Below are positions 52,259 to 60,922 of a stretch of DNA of 64,000 nt, piece after piece. The stretch comes from an uncultured Treponema sp. (GTDB lineage: Bacteria > Spirochaetota > Spirochaetia > Treponematales > Treponemataceae). The translations under genes were made by a program, and so were the position numbers. The DNA lies in NCBI GenBank assembly GCA_947167745.1, contig CAMVJE010000003.1:1-64000 (forward strand), given 5' to 3'. Position 1 is the stretch's first letter, and each line of letters opens with the position of its first letter. Under the pieces are notes generated by a model, which was not told the DNA's origin, made no database searches, and saw only the letters and a program-made list of their open reading frames with translations.

Positions 52259-52963
52259 TTGAATATAGACGAACTCGCCAGTGAGAGTGTACCTGAAGGC
52301 GGAGAATTGCCAAAAGTTATAAACAGGGAATTGCTGAGCAATCCAGACAACTTTTACAAAATGGCTTTCGAATTTCAGCAGATTATGATGATTTATGAAA
52401 GCGCCATTAAGCAGATTGAGATGAAACTTGATATTTTGAACAAAGAGAATAAAGTTTCGGGCAGACGGAATCCCATTGAAACCGTCAAATCCCGAATCAA
52501 GTCTCCCCAGAGTATTGCAAGCAAACTAGAAAAAAAGAATCTTCCTGTCACTTTTGATTCAATGGTCAATAATCTTCAGGATATTGCTGGAGTACGGGTA
52601 ATATGTCCTTATATTTCAGATATTTATAGCGTGAGAGATATGCTTTTAAAGCAGCCAGATATCACTCTTCTTGAAGAAAAAGACTACATCAAACAGCCGA
52701 AAGAGTCAGGCTACAGAAGTTTGCATGTCGTGATTGAAATTCCAGTTTATCTCTCTGAAAGCACTCATAATGTGAAGGTAGAAATTCAGCTGAGAACTAT
52801 AGCTATGGATTTTTGGGCAAGCCTTGAACATGAACTTCGTTACAAGACGAATACTAAAGTACCGGAGAGTGTGCGCCGGGAGCTTTTCCGGGTTGCTGAG
52901 ACGATTGCCATGACAGACAGGGAAATGGAAGAAATCGCCATAGAGCTTCAGAATCTAGATTAG
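52259..52963 (+). CDS. Small alarmone synthetase, RelA/SpoT family
   Basis: 234 aa, with only the synthetase domain: RIKSPQSIASKL, DIAGVRVICPY, GYRSLHVVIE and EIQLRTIAMDFWASLEHELRYK. No hydrolase or regulatory domain is present, as in RelQ/YjbM-type enzymes that form tetramers. The start is a TTG, preceded by GAGG at 52248-52251 with 7-nt spacing. Its stop overlaps the convergent phosphodiesterase stop (TTAG). Confidence 0.88.
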   Translation: MNIDELASESVPEGGELPKVINRELLSNPDNFYKMAFEFQQIMMIYESAIKQIEMKLDILNKENKVSGRRNPIETVKSRIKSPQSIASKLEKKNLPVTFDSMVNNLQDIAGVRVICPYISDIYSVRDMLLKQPDITLLEEKDYIKQPKESGYRSLHVVIEIPVYLSESTHNVKVEIQLRTIAMDFWASLEHELRYKTNTKVPESVRRELFRVAETIAMTDREMEEIAIELQNLD

Positions 52964-53526
52964 AACTCGTGCTCTCGAAGTAGCTTTCCTTCTATTGTGT
53001 AGAGACTCACTTTAACGGTATCATTTTCGATTTCCAGAATTCCGCAAGTCTTTCCGTCTTCACATTTTGGAAGGGAGATGGATCCGGGGTTGAAGTAGAA
53101 GAGACCATTTTCTTCTTCCATTAAAGTGACATGGGTGTGGCCCGAAAGAACGATAGTGCCTTTTGGAAGCCAGGATGAAAGTTTTGTTCGGTCGTAAAGG
53201 TGACCGTGGTGCAAGAAGATGCGACGGATTTTCTTTGAAACGGGAATGGCCAGCGTGGTGTAGGAGGCAAGGCAGGGGAAGGTAAGCATCATTTCGTCAA
53301 CCTCGCTGTCGCAGTTTCCCCGTACGCAGATGAGCTTTTCCTTGCGGGCGTTCAAAAGCTCGGCTGTGCGTTTGGTGTCCCAGCCCTGGGGGAGGGGATT
53401 GCGCGGGCCGTGGTTCAAATAGTCGCCGAGTAAGATGATTGAGTCACATTCTTTTTCAAAGGAAGCGAGGGCTTTTTCAAGGCTTTCTGCGCTTCCGTGA
53501 ATGTCGGATAAAACAAGGAATTTCAT
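52960..53526 (-). CDS. YfcE/MJ0936-family metallophosphoesterase
   Basis: 188 aa. Calcineurin-like motifs LSDIHGSAESLEKAL, LGDYLNHGPRNP, GNCD and SGHTHV are complete. Family members hydrolyse phosphodiesters in vitro; the physiological substrate is unknown. It lies downstream of argS on the same strand, separated by a hairpin-rich repeat. Confidence 0.88.
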   Translation of the reverse strand: MKFLVLSDIHGSAESLEKALASFEKECDSIILLGDYLNHGPRNPLPQGWDTKRTAELLNARKEKLICVRGNCDSEVDEMMLTFPCLASYTTLAIPVSKKIRRIFLHHGHLYDRTKLSSWLPKGTIVLSGHTHVTLMEEENGLFYFNPGSISLPKCEDGKTCGILEIENDTVKVSLYTIEGKLLREHEF

Positions 53527-53580
53527 GATTGCTCCAAAAAAATTGCCCCACGGAATGTGAGGCGGTTATAAAATCTTAAA

Positions 53581-53747
53581 CGGCTAGGGATAGTAGCACC
53601 TGCCCGCAGGGCAGTTCCGAAGCGCAGCGTAGGAATGGAGCGCTCTTTGCGCGGAACTCGCGAGAATGGCAAAGCCATTCTCGTTACGAGTTTACCGTTG
53701 GTAAACTCACGAAAGCCCGACCCCACGAAAGTGGGGGAGCCGCCGAT
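53581..53747 (+). repeat. GGGAT...GAAAGCC repeat element, copy 2, chain of hairpins
   Basis: CGGCTAGGGAT opens and GAAAGCCCG, a CCCCAC-GAAA-GTGGGG hairpin (53721-53736) and AGCCG close it. Between lie CTGCCC/GGGCAG (53600-53614), CGAGAATGGC/GCCATTCTCG with loop AAA (53661-53683) and GAGTTTAC/GTAAACTC (53688-53708). The GAAA tetraloop points to the plus strand. The element lies antisense to its flanking genes and fills the argS-phosphodiesterase gap. Confidence 0.7.
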
Positions 53748-53749
53748 AA

Positions 53750-55579
53750 CTACATCCTGTCCAAATATGGCACGAGAACGAGATTCATCGCGTCTTTGAG
53801 GACTTGAAGGGTGGCTTTTGCAAGGGCAAGTCGGGCTTCTTTGAGCTCTTTTGTCTCGGCGCTCATAATCGGGCACTGCTGGTAGAATTTTGAGAAGAGT
53901 TTTGCTATGTCGTAGAGGTAGTTTGCCATGATTGAAGAATCTTTGGCATTTGCGGCACGAGCCACAGTTTCCGGGTATTCGCCAAGCCGCTTGACCAAAT
54001 CCCATTCTTCGCCTGCTTTAAGAAGACTTGCTGCCTTTTCGGGACTTGCCGGGCTTGTTCCTTCGTCTTTAGCCTTTCGCAAAATTGAGGCAATTCGCGC
54101 GCCCATATACTGCAAGTAGGGGCCTGTGTTTCCGTTGAAGCTCAAAGATTCTTCCGGATTGAAAACCATGTCCTTAATGGGGCTGACCTGCAAAAGATAG
54201 TAGTGGAGGGCGGCCAGGGCGACTTTTTCTGCAACCTCGTCTGCGTTTCCCACTTCTTCTTCACGGCCTTTTTCTTTGATTGCTTTGAGTGCGTCTGCGT
54301 GGAGCGAGTCAATCAAATCGTCTGCGTCAACGACAGTTCCTTCGCGGCTCTTCATTCGACCGTTAGGAAGGTTTACCAGGCCGTAAGCGAGGTGATAGAG
54401 CTTGTTGGCCCAGTCAAAGCCCAGCTTTTTGAGAATATAGAAGAGAACTTTGAAATGGAAGTTCTGCTCGGTGGCGACGACATAAACCAGCTCGTTGAAG
54501 GCCCAGTCACTGTGGCGGCTGATTGCAGTTCCGATGTCCTGTGTGATGTAGACGGATGTTCCGTCTTTTCGGAGGAGAACTTTTTCGTGGTCTTCGCCGT
54601 CACGGCCTTTTCCGACGACTTCGGTGACATCAACGCGGACTGAGCCGTCTTCTGCCTTAAAGAAGACTCCCTTTTCGAGGCCTTTCTGGATTTCGTCCTT
54701 TCCTTTGAGGTAGGTTTCGCTTTCAAAGTAGAATTTGTCGAAGGAAACTCCTGTGCGGTCGTAGGTTTCTTTTACGCCGTTGAATGTCCAGTCGTTCATT
54801 GTCTGCCAGAGCTTTCGGGTTTCGGCATCGCCTGCTTCCCATTTACGGAGCATTTCTTCGGCCATTTCCTGTGCCTCAGGGTGGGCGGTCTCCGGCTTAT
54901 CCTTTTCGCCCTTCAAGTAGCGGTCGAACTCAACATAGCACTGACCTACAAAGTGGTCGCCTTTGAGCCCGAGTTTTTCCGGTGTGTCGCCCTTTGCCTC
55001 GTGGAAGAGTTTGTATGCCAGCATTGACTTACAGATGTGGATTCCCCGGTTGTTGATAAGGTCAACCTTGCAGACCTCTGCCCCTGCTTTTTTTAGGATG
55101 CGGGAAACCGACTCGCCCAAAGCGTCGTTTCGCATGTGGCCCAGGTGAAGTGGTTTGTTTGTGTTCGGGGAAGAGAACTCAATCATGATGCGGCTGCCTT
55201 CAAGGTGGGGCTTTCCGTCATTGCCGAGCGTTCCGTATTTTTCACCCTCGTTTTCAATTTTTGTGAGGATTGACTTGACCGCGATGCTCTTATCCATCTT
55301 GAGGTTTACATAAGGACCAACTGCAAGCACTTCGCCGATTCCGCCTGCCTTGCCTGCGATTTTAGCCGCGACTTCCTGAGCAATCTGCGGGGGAGCGATG
55401 CGAAGGGCTTTTGCGAACATGAACATGGGGGAGCCGATATCGCCCATTTCAGGATTCGGGGAAGGCTGAACGACGATTTTTTCTGCCTCGACTTTTTCAG
55501 AGCCAAGATTCTTTTCTTTTATGATTTCGTTAACTGCGTCTGCGATAATTGATTTGAATTGTGATTTTGTGTCTGCCAT
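53750..55579 (-). CDS. argS: Arginine-tRNA ligase
   Basis: 609 aa, class I synthetase. The N-terminal additional domain (1-115), SSPNTNKPLHLGHMRN (HIGH equivalent), the region GRMKSREGTVV (in place of KMSKS, as usual for ArgRS) and the C-terminal DALR anticodon-binding domain (about 480-609) ending VLVPYLDRM are all present. The stop codon abuts the hairpin-rich repeat. Confidence 0.96.
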   Translation of the reverse strand: MADTKSQFKSIIADAVNEIIKEKNLGSEKVEAEKIVVQPSPNPEMGDIGSPMFMFAKALRIAPPQIAQEVAAKIAGKAGGIGEVLAVGPYVNLKMDKSIAVKSILTKIENEGEKYGTLGNDGKPHLEGSRIMIEFSSPNTNKPLHLGHMRNDALGESVSRILKKAGAEVCKVDLINNRGIHICKSMLAYKLFHEAKGDTPEKLGLKGDHFVGQCYVEFDRYLKGEKDKPETAHPEAQEMAEEMLRKWEAGDAETRKLWQTMNDWTFNGVKETYDRTGVSFDKFYFESETYLKGKDEIQKGLEKGVFFKAEDGSVRVDVTEVVGKGRDGEDHEKVLLRKDGTSVYITQDIGTAISRHSDWAFNELVYVVATEQNFHFKVLFYILKKLGFDWANKLYHLAYGLVNLPNGRMKSREGTVVDADDLIDSLHADALKAIKEKGREEEVGNADEVAEKVALAALHYYLLQVSPIKDMVFNPEESLSFNGNTGPYLQYMGARIASILRKAKDEGTSPASPEKAASLLKAGEEWDLVKRLGEYPETVARAANAKDSSIMANYLYDIAKLFSKFYQQCPIMSAETKELKEARLALAKATLQVLKDAMNLVLVPYLDRM

Positions 55580-55627
55580 AATTTCACTTCACTTTATATT
55601 TGATTTAGTGTATTATAGAGAAATTAG

Positions 55628-56881
55628 ATGAGAGTTGCTAGTAGAATATTTTTTTCATTTTTGCTTTGTGGGGGGATTTTCGGCTGTCACCGTGTTCAAG
55701 TCGAAAATAAGCAAAGTAGGAGATTTACCGTGGATACAAAAGTTATTGACCAGTACATTGATGATTTGATGACAAAATCAACTGCCGAAATTCCTGTTTG
55801 GAATATAGAGAAGGCGCGTGCCGGGTCAAAATCAGGTTGGGATTACATCGATGGTTGTATGATTATGGCTCTTCTTGAGCTTTATGACACAAGTAAAGAC
55901 GAAAAATTCCTTAAATTTGCTGATTACTACGAAGATTACCGAATCCATGATGACGGAACGATTGACGGATATTCAAAAGAAGCTTGGAATATCGACGAAA
56001 TTAATGGTGGAAAGAATCTTTTCCCTCTTTATGCTCTCACCAAAAAAGAAAAATACAAGAAAGCCCTTGAAAAGCTTTACGAGCAGGTAAAAGAACAGCC
56101 CCGCACAAAGGAAGGAAATTTCTGGCACAAGGCAATTTATCCGAATCAGGTTTGGCTTGACGGTCTTTATATGGGACTTCCTTTCTACATGGAATATACA
56201 ACAAATTTTGAGAACGGTAAAAACAAAGACGATATTTACAATCAGTTTTTCAATGTCGAGCAGATTATGAAAAATTCAGCTGACGGCTTGTATTTCCATT
56301 GTTTCGACAGCTCAAAAACAGCTTTCTGGTGTGACAAAAATACCGGCCTCTGCCAGAACTACTGGCTCCGCTCTCTTGGCTGGTTCAGCATGGCTATGCT
56401 TGACACTTTGAATCATGCTCCGGACCGGGGCAGCGATAACTGGAATCATTTGAAGACAATGTTCATCAACTTGCAGGATGCAATGCTCCGCGTACAGGAT
56501 AAAAGCGGTATGTGGTATCAGCTTCCGGCTCTTCCAGAGGTTGAGGGCAATTATCTTGAAACTTCAGGTACTGCAATATTTTCTTATTCTCTTTTGAAAG
56601 GCTTGCGCACTGGAATCTTGACTGGCACTCCAAACGAAAAAGAGTACAAGGCTGCTGGAATTAAGGCTTTTGAGGGAATTTGTGATAAATATCTCAAAAC
56701 GGACAATGGCGTGCTTTCTTTGGGCGGAATCTGCCTCGTTGCAGGCTTAGGTCCTGAAAAGAACAAGCGCCGGGATGGAACCGTTGCTTATTACTTAAGC
56801 GAGCCAATCGTCCAGGACGATGCGAAAGGGGTCGGCCCATTTATCCTCGCGTATAATGAATATAAATTAATTCATAATTAA
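55628..56881 (+). CDS. GH105/GH88 unsaturated rhamnogalacturonyl hydrolase, lipoprotein
   Basis: 417 aa. A signal peptide ends in lipobox GIFGC (Cys about 20). The alpha/alpha-barrel repeats include DYIDGCMIMALLEL, NQVWLDGLYMGLPFY (catalytic Asp) and WLRSLGWFSMAMLDTL, as in YteR-like GH105. It removes the unsaturated uronic acid from pectin fragments left by lyases. Surface or periplasmic anchoring suits a pectin-using gut or rumen spirochaete. The last codons (Ile-His-Asn-stop) are part of a repeat arm. Confidence 0.88.
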   Translation: MRVASRIFFSFLLCGGIFGCHRVQVENKQSRRFTVDTKVIDQYIDDLMTKSTAEIPVWNIEKARAGSKSGWDYIDGCMIMALLELYDTSKDEKFLKFADYYEDYRIHDDGTIDGYSKEAWNIDEINGGKNLFPLYALTKKEKYKKALEKLYEQVKEQPRTKEGNFWHKAIYPNQVWLDGLYMGLPFYMEYTTNFENGKNKDDIYNQFFNVEQIMKNSADGLYFHCFDSSKTAFWCDKNTGLCQNYWLRSLGWFSMAMLDTLNHAPDRGSDNWNHLKTMFINLQDAMLRVQDKSGMWYQLPALPEVEGNYLETSGTAIFSYSLLKGLRTGILTGTPNEKEYKAAGIKAFEGICDKYLKTDNGVLSLGGICLVAGLGPEKNKRRDGTVAYYLSEPIVQDDAKGVGPFILAYNEYKLIHN

Positions 56882-56942
56882 GAATGCACAATGCATAATT
56901 AGTAGAAGAAACTTTTCTGCAATTATGCATTATGAATTACAC
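56872..56942. repeat. AATTCATAATTCACAATGC-type inverted element
   Basis: The left arm (AATTCATAATTAAG and AATGCACAATGCATAATT) and the right arm (AATTATGCATTATGAATTA) form a long imperfect hairpin between convergent genes. It supplies the stop codon of both the GH105 and the pgeF genes. Confidence 0.75.
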
Positions 56943-57878
56943 ATTCATCATTATAAAAGCGGCTTGAACTGTCATCGAGCGGCTTCTTGTGTCTGCGTCA
57001 ATCTGGGGCGGAAGAAATGCGGCCTGTCTTCTGAATGAGCCGAATATATATTCTCCGTCTGTAAATTTTGTGCAGCAGGTACAGTCTTCTGCTACAACGA
57101 TGTTTTCTTCTTTAATGCCTGCATCTTTTAAGACGAAAAGATTAGCTTGAGTGAGCGAGAGTTGATATGGTAAACGTTTCATTAAAGCGGCTTCTTCTTC
57201 GCTGATTGGATTTTCTGCCTTTTTTATGCATTTTTCTCCGAAATTTTCAGTGAAATAATTTGCCCGCTCGCTGTCTATGAAATAGCAGCAGTTTCCTATG
57301 TGTGGGCCGATTGCAGCCAGAATGTCTTCAGGCTTTGAGCCGAATTCTTCCTGCAGTTTTTTTACGCCATTTTTTACGATACCTGTTCCCTTCCAGCCTG
57401 AGTGAAAGGCACCTATTGCTTTATTTTTTTTGTCGTAGAGAAAAATTGGAACACAGTCGGCAACAGTGACGGTTGGTACCAGAAGGGGATTCTTTGTGAT
57501 GAGTCCGTCGCCCCTTAAATCTTTTGTGTCGCCTTCAAACTTTGTTACATAAACATCTTTTGAGTGAATGAGTTCAATGGGGGAAATTTTCAGTTTGCAG
57601 TCACAAATTCCTTCTGAACTTGAACAGTTTCCTGAGCAGACGGGCTTTTTGAGTTCGGAGAGGATTTTATTGAGGCTGTTTTGCCGGTTTTCGTTGCTTT
57701 CATTCCAGCGGAAGCGCATGGAGCCGGCCTTCAAAAGAGTCATTCCCCAGAGAGCGTGCTTTTCGCTGGCCGTGGATTTTAGTGGCGAAGCATTTTCGTA
57801 AAAAGGGAGAAGAACATATTCAGCGTTTTGACAAGAATGCCTTTCAAGCTCTTTTTGGACGGAAATAATGTTTATCAT
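56937..57878 (-). CDS. pgeF: PgeF/YfiH-family purine nucleosidase-like (laccase-domain) protein
   Basis: 313 aa. The family zinc site is visible in VADCVPIFLYD, GAFHSGWKGT and GPHIGNCCYF. Members were called polyphenol oxidases but act as purine nucleoside phosphorylases or peptidoglycan-editing factors. It overlaps the upstream DUF5312-type gene by ATGA. The C-terminal ending is set by a repeat arm. Confidence 0.85.
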   Translation of the reverse strand: MINIISVQKELERHSCQNAEYVLLPFYENASPLKSTASEKHALWGMTLLKAGSMRFRWNESNENRQNSLNKILSELKKPVCSGNCSSSEGICDCKLKISPIELIHSKDVYVTKFEGDTKDLRGDGLITKNPLLVPTVTVADCVPIFLYDKKNKAIGAFHSGWKGTGIVKNGVKKLQEEFGSKPEDILAAIGPHIGNCCYFIDSERANYFTENFGEKCIKKAENPISEEEAALMKRLPYQLSLTQANLFVLKDAGIKEENIVVAEDCTCCTKFTDGEYIFGSFRRQAAFLPPQIDADTRSRSMTVQAAFIMMNV

Positions 57879-59575
57879 TTTGAACGCTGCTTATCCAGAC
57901 TTTCAATCTCAATTACAAGGTTGAGGGCACTTTCTATCAGGTTTTTGGAAAGTTCAATTCTTTTGAGGAATGGCTCGTTGTTTTTGTCCTTCATGGAATT
58001 GAGATTCTTTACCGTATCGAAGCGAGGGTCTTTTGAAAGTCCCAGAACTCCATAGAGGACTTTTAGAATCTGGCGGGCTGAATCCCCAAAGCGGTGAATG
58101 AGTGTTGATACATCAGATTCGAGAGTTCGAATCATCTGATCAACCTTGTTCTGAGCCTGAATAGTGCGTGATTTGTCTTCACGAATCTTGTTGAACATGG
58201 CACCAGTTTCGCCGTTGATTGAAAGCCTGCGAGAGAGTGATTGAAAAGAAATTGAAAGTTGAACCATAGCATTGAATGCTTCGTTTAACATGACATGGTT
58301 TTCTTCTTTGTTGAATGCACCCTGCACCAGAAGAGTCTTTAAGTCAAGCTCGCATACAGGAAACTTTTCTGTAATGAACCAGTTTAAGAAACTAAGAGTT
58401 GATTCGTAGGAAAAATGTATGCCTCCCCATAGTTCTTCCCATGGGCGTTCCGGAAATCGTGGAAATGAGTCAAGGTCAAAATTTGTTTTGAGGGTAAGGA
58501 GTAAAGCCTGTCTTTTACAGTCACTTTCCCATGAAATCCATTTCTGGTCAAAAATTTTCTTCAAGGCATTTTTGTATTTAACGAACCAGTCTTCTCCAGC
58601 TGAGAATACCTCAGTTCGCCATTCCCAATTGTTATGGATAAGGCATGATAGTGAGCGAATCGGAACGCTGGACATGAATAATTGTAGCAAACCAAGGTTA
58701 GAATGGGCTTTAGATAAAAATTCACCGGCTTCACGCCCAGTTTCTTCATCTGATGAGCGTCTGGAATTGCGGATGGCGAACATGTAAAGTGCTTCGAGAA
58801 ATTCATCGGGAATGTCGATAGAACTGCATAAGTTTTTGGCAAATGTATCAACTTCAGATTCAACTTGCGTAAAGGGGCAGGAATATCCGTCTTCACTTGT
58901 TGCTGTAAAGAATGTGAGGAATCTGCTGAAAGATAAACGGGTAAACTGTTTGAGCCACTCGCAGGCTTTTGCGGCCTGATACATGCGGGCTTTTTCAATC
59001 TGAGGTATGTTATTAAAAATCTCTTCCATGTTACGAAGAAGAGAACTTCGCTGGTCAGGTTTGATGACGGGTGTAACTGGATTTGAGTATGGGTCGACTT
59101 CAGCTGCTATTTCAGAGGTGATTTCAGGCATTACAAGAGAGCTTAAGTAGACATAGAAAGATCCGTCGTCATCTTCAAGGGAAATGAAGTAGGGGCGAAA
59201 GAAATCAGCACAGGCTTTAAGCTCAGTAAGACGGTCGTAAAAAGGTGAAAGCAGTTTGCCTTTTTTTGAACTAATGATTCCAGGAAAGTTTTTTTCGATG
59301 TAATGGCTGATTTCTGAAAGTTTCAATTCATTGTAGATGGTTTTTTGTGTAGTGTTTGATAAAATTGCCTTGAGCCATACAATGAATTTGATGAAAAATG
59401 ATTCATTTTTTATCCGGATTTCAAAAGGCTCTGATATATCGTCGACTTTTTCTTCTACCGGGTGCAGGGGGGAAGTCGTTTCACCATTTGCAGACTGCAT
59501 CTGGTTCAAAATGCTCTGCCTTTCTTCATCAGAAATTCCTGTTACCATGCGCTCAAAAGAATCTTGTTTCACCAT
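57875..59575 (-). CDS. Spirochaete hypothetical protein, DUF5312-like
   Basis: 566 aa, mostly helical, with no signal peptide. One hydrophobic stretch (FFIKFIVWLKAIL, about 60-72) may be peripheral. I think it belongs to the treponemal DUF5312 group but cannot confirm it. No catalytic motif is visible. TAGAAT lies 8 nt before the ATG. Translational coupling to pgeF is the only functional clue. Confidence 0.6.
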   Translation of the reverse strand: MVKQDSFERMVTGISDEERQSILNQMQSANGETTSPLHPVEEKVDDISEPFEIRIKNESFFIKFIVWLKAILSNTTQKTIYNELKLSEISHYIEKNFPGIISSKKGKLLSPFYDRLTELKACADFFRPYFISLEDDDGSFYVYLSSLVMPEITSEIAAEVDPYSNPVTPVIKPDQRSSLLRNMEEIFNNIPQIEKARMYQAAKACEWLKQFTRLSFSRFLTFFTATSEDGYSCPFTQVESEVDTFAKNLCSSIDIPDEFLEALYMFAIRNSRRSSDEETGREAGEFLSKAHSNLGLLQLFMSSVPIRSLSCLIHNNWEWRTEVFSAGEDWFVKYKNALKKIFDQKWISWESDCKRQALLLTLKTNFDLDSFPRFPERPWEELWGGIHFSYESTLSFLNWFITEKFPVCELDLKTLLVQGAFNKEENHVMLNEAFNAMVQLSISFQSLSRRLSINGETGAMFNKIREDKSRTIQAQNKVDQMIRTLESDVSTLIHRFGDSARQILKVLYGVLGLSKDPRFDTVKNLNSMKDKNNEPFLKRIELSKNLIESALNLVIEIESLDKQRSK

Positions 59576-59583
59576 GGTGAATA

Positions 59584-59589
59584 TTCTAT
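59584..59589 (-). promoter_or_regulatory. -10 box of the DUF5312-like gene
   Basis: TAGAAT on the minus strand ends 8 nt before the ATG at 59575. No purine-rich ribosome site lies between. Confidence 0.5.
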
Positions 59590-59613
59590 AGAAAAACGCT
59601 TCTTATAACAAGA

Positions 59614-59640
59614 AAAAACCGCCCTAAGGCGGGCGGTTTG
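59614..59640 (-). terminator. Terminator of leuB
   Basis: On the minus strand AAACCGCCC (59632-59640) and GGGCGGTTT (59617-59625) form a 9-bp stem with loop GCCTTA, followed by a T run. Confidence 0.88.
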
Positions 59641-59655
59641 AAAGATTGTAGAAAA

Positions 59656-60750
59656 TTATTTGTTGAGTTCTGCTACGACAAGCTCGCCCATTTTTTTGGT
59701 GCCGACGAGTTTGCCCTGAGCCTTAACTTCAGCCATATGGCTTCCTGCGATGTCGCCTGTTCGCCAGCCTGCGTCGAGAACTGCGTTTACGGCGTCTTCG
59801 ATAGCCTTAGCCTCTGTCTCAAGCTTGAATGAGTAGCGGAGGAGCATTGCGGCAGAAAGAATCGTTGCCAGAGGGTTTGCGATGTCTTTTCCTGCGATGT
59901 CTGGGGCTGAACCGTGGATTGGCTCGTAAAGACCTGGGCCTGTTCCGTCGCCCAAAGAAGCTGAAGCCAGCATACCGATTGAGCCTGTTACCTGGCTTGC
60001 CTCGTCAGTGAGGATGTCGCCGAACATGTTGCTTGTGGCAATGACATCGAACTGGCGTGGAGCGCGAACCATCTGCATTGCGGCATTGTCGATGTAGAGG
60101 AAGTCAAGGGTGATGTCCTTGTATTCCTCGTGGACTTTTTCTGCCACAGCGCGCCAGAGGCGGCTTGAGTTGAGGATGTTTGCCTTGTCAACTACAGTGA
60201 GGTGCTTTTTGCGGTTCTTTGCGAATTCAAAGCCCATGCGGACGATTCGCTCGATTTCTGCCCATGTGTATTTTTCTGTGTCCCATGCTGTTTTTCCGTC
60301 TGCGCTGGTTCCGCGTTCACCGAAGTAGATGCCGCCTGTAAGCTCGCGGACAACGAGAATATCAAGACCCTCGCCGACGATTTCGTCTTTGAGTGGGCAG
60401 GCATCTTTAAGCTGCTTCCACATAACTGCCGGGCGGAGATTTGCGAAAACCTTCATGCCGCCGCGAAGACCGAGAAGTGCCTTTTCCGGGCGGATTTCTG
60501 GAGCAACATTGTCCCATTTTGGACCGCCGACGGCTCCGAGAAGAGTTGCGTCGCTGTTGAGACAGATGTCAAGCTGATCCTGTGGGAGAGGTTTTCCCCA
60601 TTTGTCGATGGCAGCGCCACCAGCGATTACATTTTTGTATGTCCATTTGTGACCGTATTTTTTTGCGATAGCGTCAAGAACATTGACTGCCTCTGCAACA
60701 ACATCAGGACCGATTCCGTCACCGGGAATCAAAGCGATTGTTTTTTCCAT
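59656..60750 (-). CDS. leuB: 3-isopropylmalate dehydrogenase
   Basis: 364 aa. It oxidises and decarboxylates 3-isopropylmalate in leucine synthesis. IPGDGIGPDVV, the catalytic Lys in VDKANIL, the metal Asp residues in DNAAMQ and SNMFGDILTDEAS, and GSAPDIAGKDIANP are diagnostic. GAGG lies before the ATG. It has its own TATAAT promoter with a leader of about 60-70 nt and no leucine leader peptide. Confidence 0.96.
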   Translation of the reverse strand: MEKTIALIPGDGIGPDVVAEAVNVLDAIAKKYGHKWTYKNVIAGGAAIDKWGKPLPQDQLDICLNSDATLLGAVGGPKWDNVAPEIRPEKALLGLRGGMKVFANLRPAVMWKQLKDACPLKDEIVGEGLDILVVRELTGGIYFGERGTSADGKTAWDTEKYTWAEIERIVRMGFEFAKNRKKHLTVVDKANILNSSRLWRAVAEKVHEEYKDITLDFLYIDNAAMQMVRAPRQFDVIATSNMFGDILTDEASQVTGSIGMLASASLGDGTGPGLYEPIHGSAPDIAGKDIANPLATILSAAMLLRYSFKLETEAKAIEDAVNAVLDAGWRTGDIAGSHMAEVKAQGKLVGTKKMGELVVAELNK

Positions 60751-60922
60751 TTTCGTTCCTCTTGATTTATTGTCAGCCGAAATGACTCGGCATCTTAATT
60801 ACGGATTTTATTATAGTGAGATGATTATATTGCGTAAAGTGAGATATTTTTAATATGGTAGTGATTTTTTTGCATTGTCAAAAAGTCTTATTCCTTATTA
60901 TATTTATTACATAGGAGTTTTT

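Noticed and set aside
53523..54005. 160-codon open frame on the minus strand over the argS end and the hairpin element
   Set aside because: It overlaps the argS C terminus in another frame and is otherwise made of hairpin repeats, with no family resemblance.
54203..54643. 146-codon open frame opposite argS
   Set aside because: Antisense shadow of a strongly coding gene, with no start signal or recognisable product.
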